The translations under genes and the position numbers were made by a program. From positions 1 through 64,000 of the forward strand of contig NZ_AMZN01000039.1 in assembly GCF_000331535.1 (NCBI RefSeq): a stretch of 64,000 nucleotides of DNA. Direction: 5' to 3'. This document shows, in pieces, positions 56,125-64,000 of the stretch. Source of the stretch: Fulvivirga imtechensis AK7 (GTDB lineage Bacteria > Bacteroidota > Bacteroidia > Cytophagales > Cyclobacteriaceae). Below the pieces are notes generated by a model. The model made no database searches. It was given only the letters and a program-made list of their open reading frames with translations, and was not told the origin of the DNA. The first letter of the stretch is position 1, and every line of letters starts with the position of its first letter.

Positions 56125-59100
56125 TCAAAAAGATGCATTTAATCCTATTGTAAACGTCCTTGGTCGGGGATATGCCGCATAATCAATACCAGCGGTCGGA
56201 AGCCCGTTCAACAGACCATCATCAGCAGGACTTGTGCTTACTTCCGGATCCAATCCAGTGTAATCAGTAATTACAAACAGGTTTTGAGCATTAAAATATA
56301 ATCTCAAATTTTTGATAAAACCAGCCTCTTTCATAGGGACGTTGTAACCCAAATTAAAATTTTGCATTCTTAAAAAGTCTCCCTTTTCCAGAAATCTGGT
56401 TGAAACTGCAGCTTCAGCTGTTCCTGACTCTCCACTTGTCAATACATCGGGAGTTACGTTCCGGGCATTATTTATTGAACCAGCTGTAAAGAATGCATTT
56501 TTTGTATTATTGTAAATATAATGACCATATTGACCTGAAAAATACATGGCTAAGTCAAATGCTTCATAACGAGCATTTAAAGAAAATCCAACATTCCAGG
56601 TTGGTAAAGCAGATTTCCCTACAAATGTTTGATTATCGCCAATAGGTTGGCCGTTATCATCAAATCCTTCAAACTCTCTTAAGTGATAGGAAAATAAGGG
56701 GTATCCCCCGGCTAATCTCTGAGCATACGCACCAGTCAATCCCTGACCATATATAGTACCTGCATCTAAAACTCCTGCAAAATCCTGAACTTCATTTTTG
56801 TTGTGAGAAACATTTCCACTGATGCTGAAAGAGGCTTCTGATCTATCAACAGCAAGATACGTAAGGCCTAATTCCCAGCCCTTGTTTTGAACAGTTGCAT
56901 CTAGGTTATCAAATATTTGCGTGGCAACCGCTGGTTGGGCAGCATTACGTCTAAGTAGCAAATCCGTAGTATTCTTTACATAATAATCCAAGCTACCACT
57001 AACTTTTTCATCTAAAATTCCAAAGTCAATTCCGATACTCGTCTGAGAAGTAGTCTCCCATTTTAATTCTGGATTGACAGAACCTTGAGTAGTTGTGCCA
57101 GGCAAACCTATTTGACGTGCTGAACCAACACTTACATCTGCATATCTTTCTCTTCTGATAAATTCGCCATATCCAAGACCATCCTGGTTACCTACTATAC
57201 CATACCCCACTCTAAGTTTAAAGGTATTGAAAAAATCAGGCATGAAGTTTTCTTCATGAAGTTTCCAGGCAACTGCACCAGAAGGGAATATTCCATATCG
57301 ATTATCTTTACCAAACTTTGATGACCCATCAATTCGTAAGGTAGCGGTGATTAAATATTTGTCAGATATTGAAAAATTACCTCTTCCGAAATAAGATTGA
57401 ATATAGTCTGTTTGATCATAAAAATTTGCAGCTATAGCATCAACAGTTACACCCGCAGGTCTATTAAAATAACTTTGCTGAAGGGTTCCCTCACCAAGGT
57501 TAATACCGCTTACAAAACCACCTGTTGTTTGGGCAGCATCTCTCAAATCATTAGTAACACCCCAGTTGTTGTAGTCCTCGTAAAGTGCCGAAGCAGCATC
57601 GTCGGCCGCTTCATAAGAATCACGCAGTTCATTTTCCATAGCGCTAAAACTAGTATAATCTGTGAATCCTCTAGCGGATGCCCAGAAATAATCATTTCTA
57701 AAGCTCTGAACAGAATAGCCCCCCACTACTTCAACCTTAACCATTCCAACCTGCTTAGTGTAATTTAGAGTCATCTCAAGAAGATTGCTAATCGTACGAT
57801 TTTCATTCAATTGTCCCTGACCGAAATCCTGAACCCCATCTCCTGCATTTCGCGCATTGCCTGAAATCAAAGTATATCGTTCTCCCTTTGAATAGTCAAT
57901 ACCATAAGTTGCCTTAGCTGTTAATGCATCAGTTAATTTGTAGTCAGCGGAAAGATTAGTTAAAAACCTATTTGTTGTCCCAGTGCTTCTATAATACTCC
58001 AACATATTAGCTGGGCTTCTTTGACCTCCAGTATTATAATCAGGGTCTGTTGGCCAAGTTGGATTGGCGGAATATGCTGCTCCCAATATGTCTCCTGCAA
58101 AACCGGCGTTACCACTGATAGGAGGATCCTCTCTTTTAACATTGGAATATGTAGTTGATAAATCTATATTCAGTTTATCATTAAATAATGACTTAGAAGC
58201 ATTAATTCTTCCAGTCAATCTCTTCATAAAAGAGTTCTCCATAACACCTTGCTGATCTTCATAACCTAATGAAGCACGTACAGACGCTGTTTGAAAACCT
58301 TTAGCATAAGATAAATTTTGTTTGTGCGATACCGATGTTCTGGTGATATAATCTTGCCAGTCTGTATCGGAACCATGATCCTGAACAACAGGATCACCAC
58401 CAAATTGCTCCACCCCTGCTAAAAACTGTTCTCTACCTAATAGATCATATTCATTAGCGGGTTTAGCAATACTTACACTCGAACCAAAATCAAAAGTACC
58501 TCTATTTCCTTTACCACTCTTAGTGGTTATTATAACCACACCATTAGCACCTCTCGAACCATAAATGGAAGTTGCAGAAGCATCTTTCAGAATGCTAATA
58601 CTTTCAATATCACTTGGATTTATAAAGTTCAAAGGGTTAGTATCTTGCTGAGTTCCAAAACCTACATCCGCGGAAGATGGTTGGGTGCCACCACTTAAAG
58701 GAACACCGTCCACAACAAAAAGTGGATTATTATTAGAACGTATCGAGCTTGTACCTCGAATTCTTAACTGTACACCTGAACCAGGGGATCCGCTGGTAGT
58801 AGTTATTTGAACTCCTGAAGTCTTACCTTGAATCAGTTGTTCGGGAGAAGAAATTATCCCTCCGTTAAAATCCTCAGAAGTCACTGCTGCCACGGCTCCG
58901 GTAGCATCTTTTACAGTGGTCTGACCATAACCAATAACAACAACCTCGGATAGTTGAGTAATATCCGTTTCAAGAGCAACGTCAATTACACTTCGTTGTC
59001 CGACCTGCACTTCTTCCTGTGCATAGCCAATAAAGGAAAATATCAATACCGGATTATCTCCACTCACACTAATAGAGTAGCTTCCATTGATATCCGTGAC

Positions 59101-59253
59101 TGTACCGGTGTTAGTGCCTCGCACCAAAATGTTAACACCAGGCAAAGCCGAGCCATCGCTGGAGTCGGTGACTTTTCCTGTGATTGTGCGTTGTGCCAGC
59201 AAGCCACCGAAGCTGGCCAGCATGACCGCAAATAATAGTAAATACTTCTTCAT
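56125..59253 (-). CDS. SusC/RagA-type TonB-dependent outer-membrane transporter
   Basis: A 1042-residue transporter: signal peptide (1-20), CarboxypepD_reg-like domain (about 21-100, GKVTDSSDGSALPGVNI), a TonB box region (VVVIGYG at about 107-113), plug domain (SPEQLIQGKTSGVQI, GSRGANGVVIITTK) and a 22-strand barrel ending in Phe. There is no STN domain, so it is not wired to an anti-sigma/ECF system. It imports the oligosaccharide bound by SusD. First gene of the locus, with a LacI-type operator about 120 bp upstream. Confidence 0.96.
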   Translation of the reverse strand: MKKYLLLFAVMLASFGGLLAQRTITGKVTDSSDGSALPGVNILVRGTNTGTVTDINGSYSISVSGDNPVLIFSFIGYAQEEVQVGQRSVIDVALETDITQLSEVVVIGYGQTTVKDATGAVAAVTSEDFNGGIISSPEQLIQGKTSGVQITTTSGSPGSGVQLRIRGTSSIRSNNNPLFVVDGVPLSGGTQPSSADVGFGTQQDTNPLNFINPSDIESISILKDASATSIYGSRGANGVVIITTKSGKGNRGTFDFGSSVSIAKPANEYDLLGREQFLAGVEQFGGDPVVQDHGSDTDWQDYITRTSVSHKQNLSYAKGFQTASVRASLGYEDQQGVMENSFMKRLTGRINASKSLFNDKLNIDLSTTYSNVKREDPPISGNAGFAGDILGAAYSANPTWPTDPDYNTGGQRSPANMLEYYRSTGTTNRFLTNLSADYKLTDALTAKATYGIDYSKGERYTLISGNARNAGDGVQDFGQGQLNENRTISNLLEMTLNYTKQVGMVKVEVVGGYSVQSFRNDYFWASARGFTDYTSFSAMENELRDSYEAADDAASALYEDYNNWGVTNDLRDAAQTTGGFVSGINLGEGTLQQSYFNRPAGVTVDAIAANFYDQTDYIQSYFGRGNFSISDKYLITATLRIDGSSKFGKDNRYGIFPSGAVAWKLHEENFMPDFFNTFKLRVGYGIVGNQDGLGYGEFIRRERYADVSVGSARQIGLPGTTTQGSVNPELKWETTSQTSIGIDFGILDEKVSGSLDYYVKNTTDLLLRRNAAQPAVATQIFDNLDATVQNKGWELGLTYLAVDRSEASFSISGNVSHNKNEVQDFAGVLDAGTIYGQGLTGAYAQRLAGGYPLFSYHLREFEGFDDNGQPIGDNQTFVGKSALPTWNVGFSLNARYEAFDLAMYFSGQYGHYIYNNTKNAFFTAGSINNARNVTPDVLTSGESGTAEAAVSTRFLEKGDFLRMQNFNLGYNVPMKEAGFIKNLRLYFNAQNLFVITDYTGLDPEVSTSPADDGLLNGLPTAGIDYAAYPRPRTFTIGLNASF

Positions 59254-59358
59254 AAGGGGTTAGTTTTTAAGCGTAAAAATTAATTTATGTCTTAACTCGT
59301 CTACCAATAATAGTGATAAAATACTCATAGTTCCTAAGAAAAAAAAGCGTTTTTTAAC

Positions 59359-59382
59359 GAAAACGTAATCGCAAACGTTTGC
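59359..59382. promoter_or_regulatory. LacI-family operator(s) upstream of susC
   Basis: GCAAACGTTTGC at 59371-59382 is a perfect 12-bp palindrome with a central CG, the hallmark of LacI/PurR-type operators. A related half-matched site, GAAAACGTAATC (59359-59370), adjoins it with centres 12 bp apart, and a third weaker AAAAAGCGTTTTT lies at 59342-59354. They stand between susC and the divergent LacI-type gene at 59820 and are the likely binding sites of that regulator. Confidence 0.65.
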
Positions 59383-59819
59383 AAAAAATGTATAACTTTA
59401 AGGATCAATTGGTATCAGAACATTTTTGATAAAAATAAGGCAGACGACTTATGTTATCGGTACCATGATTTTGCTAGGGCTTGGAAGTTTGTTCCAAAAG
59501 TATTAGCATTGAACAATTTATGGAATAGTCAGAAGCAACTTACATCAACCTGTCATCACATTGTGGTGGTCAGGTACGGATAAGGTTCTAAATAAGACTA
59601 CTCTCCGGAGGCTCCGGAATGTTATTAAATTAAGGTGTCACCCAACTTTGGAGGATCCATGCATAAAGTAACGGCTTTGAGAATGCATTGATTTATCCCC
59701 TAGGGTTCCTGAGGCGGCTCAGGCGAGATGACTACGCTTTTTAGAAGATATTCTTTTTAACTCAATAACATTGGGAGGCTCCGGAACTGGTTGTGACGTT
59801 TGAAAGTCAATATATACAC
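59383..59819. other. Intergenic spacer before the LacI-type gene
   Basis: No gene with a start codon is seen. AGGCTCCGGAA words occur twice (about 59609 and 59775), the first inside CCGGAG-G-CTCCGG. The stretch GGTTCCTGAGG...GGCGAGATGAC near 59704 matches a similar one near 20525, so repeat fragments are present. An open frame without a start runs through about 59395-59580. Confidence 0.4.
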
Positions 59820-60851
59820 ATGAAGAGTAATCAGATCACCATTAAGGATATTGCACGAGAGTTGGACATTTCACCGTCCACCGTGTCGAGGGCGCTTAAA
59901 GACCATCCTGATATTAGCCCAAAAACGAAGAAACAGGTAAGAGAACTAGCTGAAAAGCTGAACTATCAGCCCAACAGCATCGCTTTGAGCCTGAGGAGCA
60001 GTAAAACAAATACAATAGGTGTGGTGATCCCCCAGATAGAGCATTTCTTTTTCTCTACTGTGATCAGTGGTATAGAAGATGTGGCCTATGCGGCCGGCTA
60101 TAGTGTAATTGTAGCCCAGAGTAATGAATCGTATGAAAGGGAGGTGATGGATACTCAGGCCTTATTTAATAACAGGGTGGACGGTATTCTGGTGTCTATG
60201 TCGAGAGAGACGACAGACTACAAGCATCTTGAATCGCTTCATACCCGTGGTATACCCATGGTATTCTATGACAGGGTGTGCGATTCCATCAATTGCAGCA
60301 AGGTAGTTGTTGATGACTTTGACGGAAGCTATCAGGCCACCAAACACCTGATCGAGCAAGGGTATAAAAGAATAGCACACCTGGCAGGCCCATACAGCCT
60401 TACGATGTTTCGGCAGCGACTGGAGGGATATAAAAAGGCGTTGGAAGATCATGGCCTGCCTATTGATGAAAATCTTATACTACAGGAAAATGCCTCCAAT
60501 GATGAAACCTTAGCCAAAGAACTTACCAAAGAACTGATGGCTATGAAAAACCGGCCTGATGCGATCTTTGCAAATACAGACATCGCTGCGCTTGGAGCTA
60601 TGATCACTATAAAGGAATATGGACTGAAAATACCTGGTGATATTGGTATTGTAGGTTTTAGTAATTGGAGATTTACCGCTCTAACGGAACCGACCATTAC
60701 CACAGTATCTCAGCCAGGCTTTGAAATGGGACAGGAAGCGGCCCACCTTCTGATCAGAGAGATAGAAGCTAAGAAGGATCAGGTGATTGAGCCGGAGACC
60801 AAGATCCTGAAAACTGAGTTGGTGGTGAGGAAGTCTTCGGTACTGAAGTAG
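59820..60851 (+). CDS. LacI-family transcriptional regulator
   Basis: The ATG at 59820 gives 343 residues; a GTG at 59793 would add nine unlikely residues before the conserved start. The helix-turn-helix is IKDIARELDISPSTVSRALK with the hinge helix NSIALSLRSSKT, followed by a periplasmic-binding-protein-like sugar domain (TIGVVIPQIEHFFFS to the end) with FYDRVCDS and GDIGIVGFSN. Such regulators usually repress carbohydrate genes until a sugar binds. It is divergent from the susC locus and faces its CG-centred palindrome. Confidence 0.93.
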   Translation: MKSNQITIKDIARELDISPSTVSRALKDHPDISPKTKKQVRELAEKLNYQPNSIALSLRSSKTNTIGVVIPQIEHFFFSTVISGIEDVAYAAGYSVIVAQSNESYEREVMDTQALFNNRVDGILVSMSRETTDYKHLESLHTRGIPMVFYDRVCDSINCSKVVVDDFDGSYQATKHLIEQGYKRIAHLAGPYSLTMFRQRLEGYKKALEDHGLPIDENLILQENASNDETLAKELTKELMAMKNRPDAIFANTDIAALGAMITIKEYGLKIPGDIGIVGFSNWRFTALTEPTITTVSQPGFEMGQEAAHLLIREIEAKKDQVIEPETKILKTELVVRKSSVLK

Positions 60852-60946
60852 CTGGAAGCCGGAAGGACTGAAGTGTATAATCAGAGCCACAACATCTGTT
60901 ATCATTCCTGAGCAAAGGTACTTTCAGCTATTTACTCCTTATATAT

Positions 60947-61516
60947 ATGGAAATAAGAATTGCAAATATTGCCGATATAGAAGGTGTTCTGGCACTCCAG
61001 CAACTTTATCTTTATGATAGCCTCGCCGAAAGCGAACGGAAGAATGGTTTTGTTACCACACCATTTACCCCGCAACAGGTAGAAGCCGTCATATCAGATC
61101 AGGCGCTATTTATAGCTGTTGATGAAGGGAAGGTAGTGGCTTACATCTTTGCAGGGAGTTGGGAATTCTATAGTCAATGGCCTATCTTCCCTTATATGAC
61201 ATCTCTCTTCCCAGGCTTAACATTTAAGGGAAGCACTGTCAGTATAGAGAGTAGCTTCCAGTATGGTCCGATCTGCATAGATGTCTCGTACCGGGGCTCA
61301 GGGTTACTTCTGTCCTTGTTTGAATTCATGAGACAGCACATGGCTAAGCGATATCCCCTCACTGCCACCTTTATTAATAAGGTAAACGTACGCTCACTCA
61401 AAGCTCATGTCGACAAGCTGGGCTGGAGAGTGATTGGAAACTTCCAGTACAATGATAAGGACTACTGGATCCTGGCTTATGATATGGGTATACCGGCAGT
61501 TGTTAATGCCAAATGA
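60947..61516 (+). CDS. GNAT-family N-acetyltransferase
   Basis: A 189-residue acetyltransferase fold: an N-terminal start MEIRIANIADIEGVLALQQL, the beta-4 strand with GKVVAYIFAG, an acetyl-CoA-binding region around VSYRGSGLLLSLFEF in place of the usual Q/R-x2-G-x-G, and a C-terminal strand ending YWILAYDM. The substrate is unknown. It stands 95 bp after the LacI-type gene on the same strand and may be separate. Confidence 0.8.
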   Translation: MEIRIANIADIEGVLALQQLYLYDSLAESERKNGFVTTPFTPQQVEAVISDQALFIAVDEGKVVAYIFAGSWEFYSQWPIFPYMTSLFPGLTFKGSTVSIESSFQYGPICIDVSYRGSGLLLSLFEFMRQHMAKRYPLTATFINKVNVRSLKAHVDKLGWRVIGNFQYNDKDYWILAYDMGIPAVVNAK

Positions 61517-61650
61517 TCCTGAGCCAAAATTTTGAGATCACATTTTGACAATACTTACAATGCCTTAACGTCAAGCTTTATTGAAAAAAAAGCATCAATC
61601 GCTCTGCACTCAGCGTCCAGCGCTTCGCCCTTCAAAACAGGCTGTCTGCA

Positions 61651-63720
61651 CTATCCGGCTTCACCCGGCAGCAAAAGCCTCTTCTCTCTAAGCACTTGTT
61701 TGATCCGTTCGTGTCTTTCCCAGAATTTTTCTTTCAACAGAGCGCACAACCGATCGAACTCCGGATGACCATTCATATTTTCAATCATTGGATCATCCTG
61801 AAACAACAGCACCCAGTAGAAGTAGTCATCTTCCTTTACAAAGCGTTTAAATTCTTCCAGGGCCCTGTCCATATCTCCTTTGTAAGAATAGTAGCTGGCC
61901 AGACTGATATGCTTGTAGATAGATTTATCATTATCTACAAAATCTTTGAATAGCTGCAGATAATTATCGGCTTTTTTATGCATGCCCAACTTGTCATGAA
62001 CCACAGCTATTTTGGCGTACTCTGCAGGGTATATGTCCAGCTTCAGCGAATCTTTGACGGCAAGAAACTTACTATAGTACTCGTAAGCCAACTCATAATC
62101 CTGATTGTAATAGCAGACCTTGGCCACTTCCTGTAGTACATCCAACCTTGTAGTATCCCTGGCCAACGTATTCAGTAAGCGCTTTTTCAATCTGGCAATA
62201 TCATTGTCCCTGGCGTAAAGGATATATGCTTTCACATAGTCGGAAAAGATGTTCTTAGGATTATAAATGAGTGATTTGTTAATATAGTGTTCTGCTTCGT
62301 TGATAAAACCCGCCTGAATTAGCGCATTGCTAATATGAAGATAGGTATAACTTGCGGTTAAAGAATCTTGTGAGTTGATATCCAATTGTACTCCTTTAAG
62401 TGCATATTCCAGGTATCTGGCCGTATTGGGAACGTACATAGCGTAGTAATTAGAAAGATGATTGAACACCAGGGCAGAATTGGGATTGTATTCTAATGCT
62501 TTCTCCAGGTAAGGAAGCGCCCGCTCATAATCGCGAATATTTAAATAGTAAAATGACTTGGCTATCAATGCCTCACCGAGGTGAGTATCGATCAGCAGCG
62601 CCTGGTCAGCGTAGTAGTTCAACTGTGACAGGTACTTTTTTTGGATCTGAAAAGCATCGAGATAGTAATAGGCTATAGCAATAGTTGCATAAGCCAAAGC
62701 AAAGTTTTTATCCTGTCCGACAGCTTTTTCCAACCATTTTATGGCCTCAAACATACCCTCTTTTGTGTCTTTATTCAGCTCATTTATACCTTTAAGGAAA
62801 TAATCATATGCTACCATATCATTGGTTGGTACTTTTCGTATCCGCTCTTCTTCCTCCGGGGTGATGATGACCTCAATCCTTTGCGCGATACTTTTAGCTA
62901 CTTCGACCTGCAGATCAAAAATGTCTCCCAGATTGCGGTGATATTCTTCCGCCCATAAATGCCGGTCGCCTGCAGCATCAATCAACTGAATATTCAGGCG
63001 GATCTCATCACCAACCTTCTGCCCACTACCTTCTACAATATAGCCGACATTCAATTCTTCGGTGATTTCCGGAATGCTTTTGGTAGTACTCCGATATTTC
63101 TCCACAGATGTGCGACTTACTACCCTCAGGTCTTCAATCTTCTGAAGGTGCCCAAGCACAGATTCCATCACTCCATTGATAATATACACATTGATGGAGT
63201 CACTGCTATTATTAACAAATGGCAGTACAGCAATTGACTTATCAGGCCGATATGGACTGTGTTTCGCATTGTTAAAAAAGAATATTGCCGCCAGAGCAAG
63301 CAATATTATGCCTGCACTTATGGCTATCCACCTGTACCTGCTGTTATGCTTAGGCTGAGCTATGGTAGAGTTTTCTGCAGCAGCACAGTTAACGTCTTGC
63401 TGGCTGGCCTCCCCCGGGGTATAGCCGTATTGTTCCCGAAAGCATTTAATAAAATAGGACGTACTGCTGAAGCCCACCTTATAGGATATCTCGGAAACTG
63501 TAAAAACATCGGTTTTCAGCATTTCCATAGCCCTGTTAAGCCTCACCTGACGGATGAATTGGCTGACGGAGGCGCTCGTTTCTTTTTGAACCTTGCGCAG
63601 CAGGTTAGACCGGCTCATATTCATGGCGTCAGCCAGCTCGGAAACGCCAAACTGTTCGTTGGCGATATTTTCCTCAATAAGCTCAGTAATGCGCTGCAGA
63701 AATGGTGACGAACTTTGCAT
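61651..63720 (-). CDS. Membrane-bound AraC-type regulator with TolB-like and TPR domains
   Basis: A 689-residue protein with an unusual order: an N-terminal AraC helix-turn-helix pair (residues 8-105, VSELADAMNMSRSNLLRKVQ and VSEISYKVGFSSTSYFIKCF), one membrane helix (about 130-150), a TolB/FlgO-like domain (SIAVLPFVNNSSD to about 270) and TPR repeats (about 280-660). The DNA-binding part is in the cytoplasm and the sensing part in the periplasm, so it can act as a one-protein membrane sensor. Such HTH-TPR regulators occur in Cytophagales; the signal is unknown. It faces away from the window end. Confidence 0.85.
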   Translation of the reverse strand: MQSSSPFLQRITELIEENIANEQFGVSELADAMNMSRSNLLRKVQKETSASVSQFIRQVRLNRAMEMLKTDVFTVSEISYKVGFSSTSYFIKCFREQYGYTPGEASQQDVNCAAAENSTIAQPKHNSRYRWIAISAGIILLALAAIFFFNNAKHSPYRPDKSIAVLPFVNNSSDSINVYIINGVMESVLGHLQKIEDLRVVSRTSVEKYRSTTKSIPEITEELNVGYIVEGSGQKVGDEIRLNIQLIDAAGDRHLWAEEYHRNLGDIFDLQVEVAKSIAQRIEVIITPEEEERIRKVPTNDMVAYDYFLKGINELNKDTKEGMFEAIKWLEKAVGQDKNFALAYATIAIAYYYLDAFQIQKKYLSQLNYYADQALLIDTHLGEALIAKSFYYLNIRDYERALPYLEKALEYNPNSALVFNHLSNYYAMYVPNTARYLEYALKGVQLDINSQDSLTASYTYLHISNALIQAGFINEAEHYINKSLIYNPKNIFSDYVKAYILYARDNDIARLKKRLLNTLARDTTRLDVLQEVAKVCYYNQDYELAYEYYSKFLAVKDSLKLDIYPAEYAKIAVVHDKLGMHKKADNYLQLFKDFVDNDKSIYKHISLASYYSYKGDMDRALEEFKRFVKEDDYFYWVLLFQDDPMIENMNGHPEFDRLCALLKEKFWERHERIKQVLREKRLLLPGEAG

Positions 63721-64000
63721 TGTTTATGGTATTAGCCGCTAAAGGTTACTGGAATAAATCACAGCAAAGATTCTGTTACAACTGCGATTTAGTGTCGACA
63801 CTGGCTTTCTCTCCACTTGCCAAAAGTGCTGAAAATTATAATCAAAATAAAATCCCAAAGTACGAATAAAAACAGGTTTTGCATCATAATTTATACCCTT
63901 GCATCATAATTAATATTAAATACTCAAACCTTATATATTTTGCTTTTTTCGTGATTAGCAGCGCCATTCCCTTTACCACAACTTTGTAGAATAAATTTTA
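63721..64000. other. Upstream region of the AraC-TPR gene, window end
   Basis: 280 AT-rich bases without an ORF worth calling. No consensus promoter on either strand is clear; CAAAGTAC near 63857 (minus-strand -7-like) has one mismatch. A duplicated GCATCATAATT word (about 63881 and 63901) is present. Confidence 0.35.

Noticed and set aside
59395-59580. Open frame of more than 55 codons without a start
   Set aside because: No ATG, GTG or TTG start in a sensible place and no recognisable product; chance or an old fragment.
59793-59819. GTG start for the LacI-type regulator
   Set aside because: The extra nine residues precede the usual MKSNQITIKDIA start and the ATG at 59820 gives the family length.

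Overview
The window looks like chromosome from a Bacteroidota bacterium, most likely a marine or brackish member of the Cytophagales (a Fulvivirga-like lineage is my inference; no 16S gene is present). Signs of the phylum are a SusC/SusD pair, Bacteroidota promoters (a perfect TTTG-N19-TANNTTTG stands before a tRNA gene), many lipoproteins with SxxC-type lipoboxes, Bacteroidota-specific families, weak Shine-Dalgarno signals and AT-rich spacers.

Layout. 1-7.3 kb: a minus-strand surface-polysaccharide cluster (clan GH-A glycosidase, sulfotransferase, Wzx-like flippase, a 41-residue membrane peptide, Wzy/ligase-like protein, TolC-like protein) next to a CDP-alcohol phosphatidyltransferase. A second sulfotransferase is divergent at 7.4 kb, so a sulfated exopolymer is plausible. 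8.6-14.9 kb: an orphan histidine kinase, a stand-alone lanthipeptide-like precursor with its own promoter and palindrome, a lipoprotein, and a KdpD-like kinase/KdpE-like regulator pair followed by a TrkH potassium channel; then tRNA-Thr with a clear promoter and terminator. 15-32.8 kb: mostly housekeeping genes: DUF349 protein, YqgE, MiaE, PdxH, a glycosyltransferase, an LpxH-like/glycosyltransferase/response-regulator operon behind a leader hairpin, a class V aminotransferase, a universal stress protein, XseAB, an M1 peptidase, LigA, a DUF6913-like protein and DapA.

33-40.4 kb: glpF-glpK-glpD run into a GH13 alpha-glucosidase gene, suggesting uptake and breakdown of a glucosylated glycerol, followed by mobile-element-like repeats and an aldose epimerase. 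40.6-60.9 kb: a polysaccharide-utilisation-type locus on the minus strand (SusC, SusD, two giant VCBS/ASPIC lipoproteins, a GyrI-domain protein, periplasmic GH65, a vanadium-haloperoxidase-like lipoprotein and a GH37 trehalase) with a divergent LacI regulator and a perfect CG-centred palindrome before susC. It is interrupted by a self-contained REP/RAYT island (a Y1 transposase between six short hairpins). The likely theme is alpha-glucosides such as trehalose. 61-63.7 kb: a GNAT acetyltransferase and a membrane-bound AraC-TPR regulator.

Two families of short dispersed repeats with terminal inverted repeats (252 bp and about 130-155 bp) recur in intergenic spaces and behave like MITEs. The clearest candidates for something little described are the orphan lanthipeptide-like precursor, the leader hairpin of the LpxH-like operon, the glp-GH13 operon and the REP/RAYT island. 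No CRISPR, prophage or complete IS element was seen.
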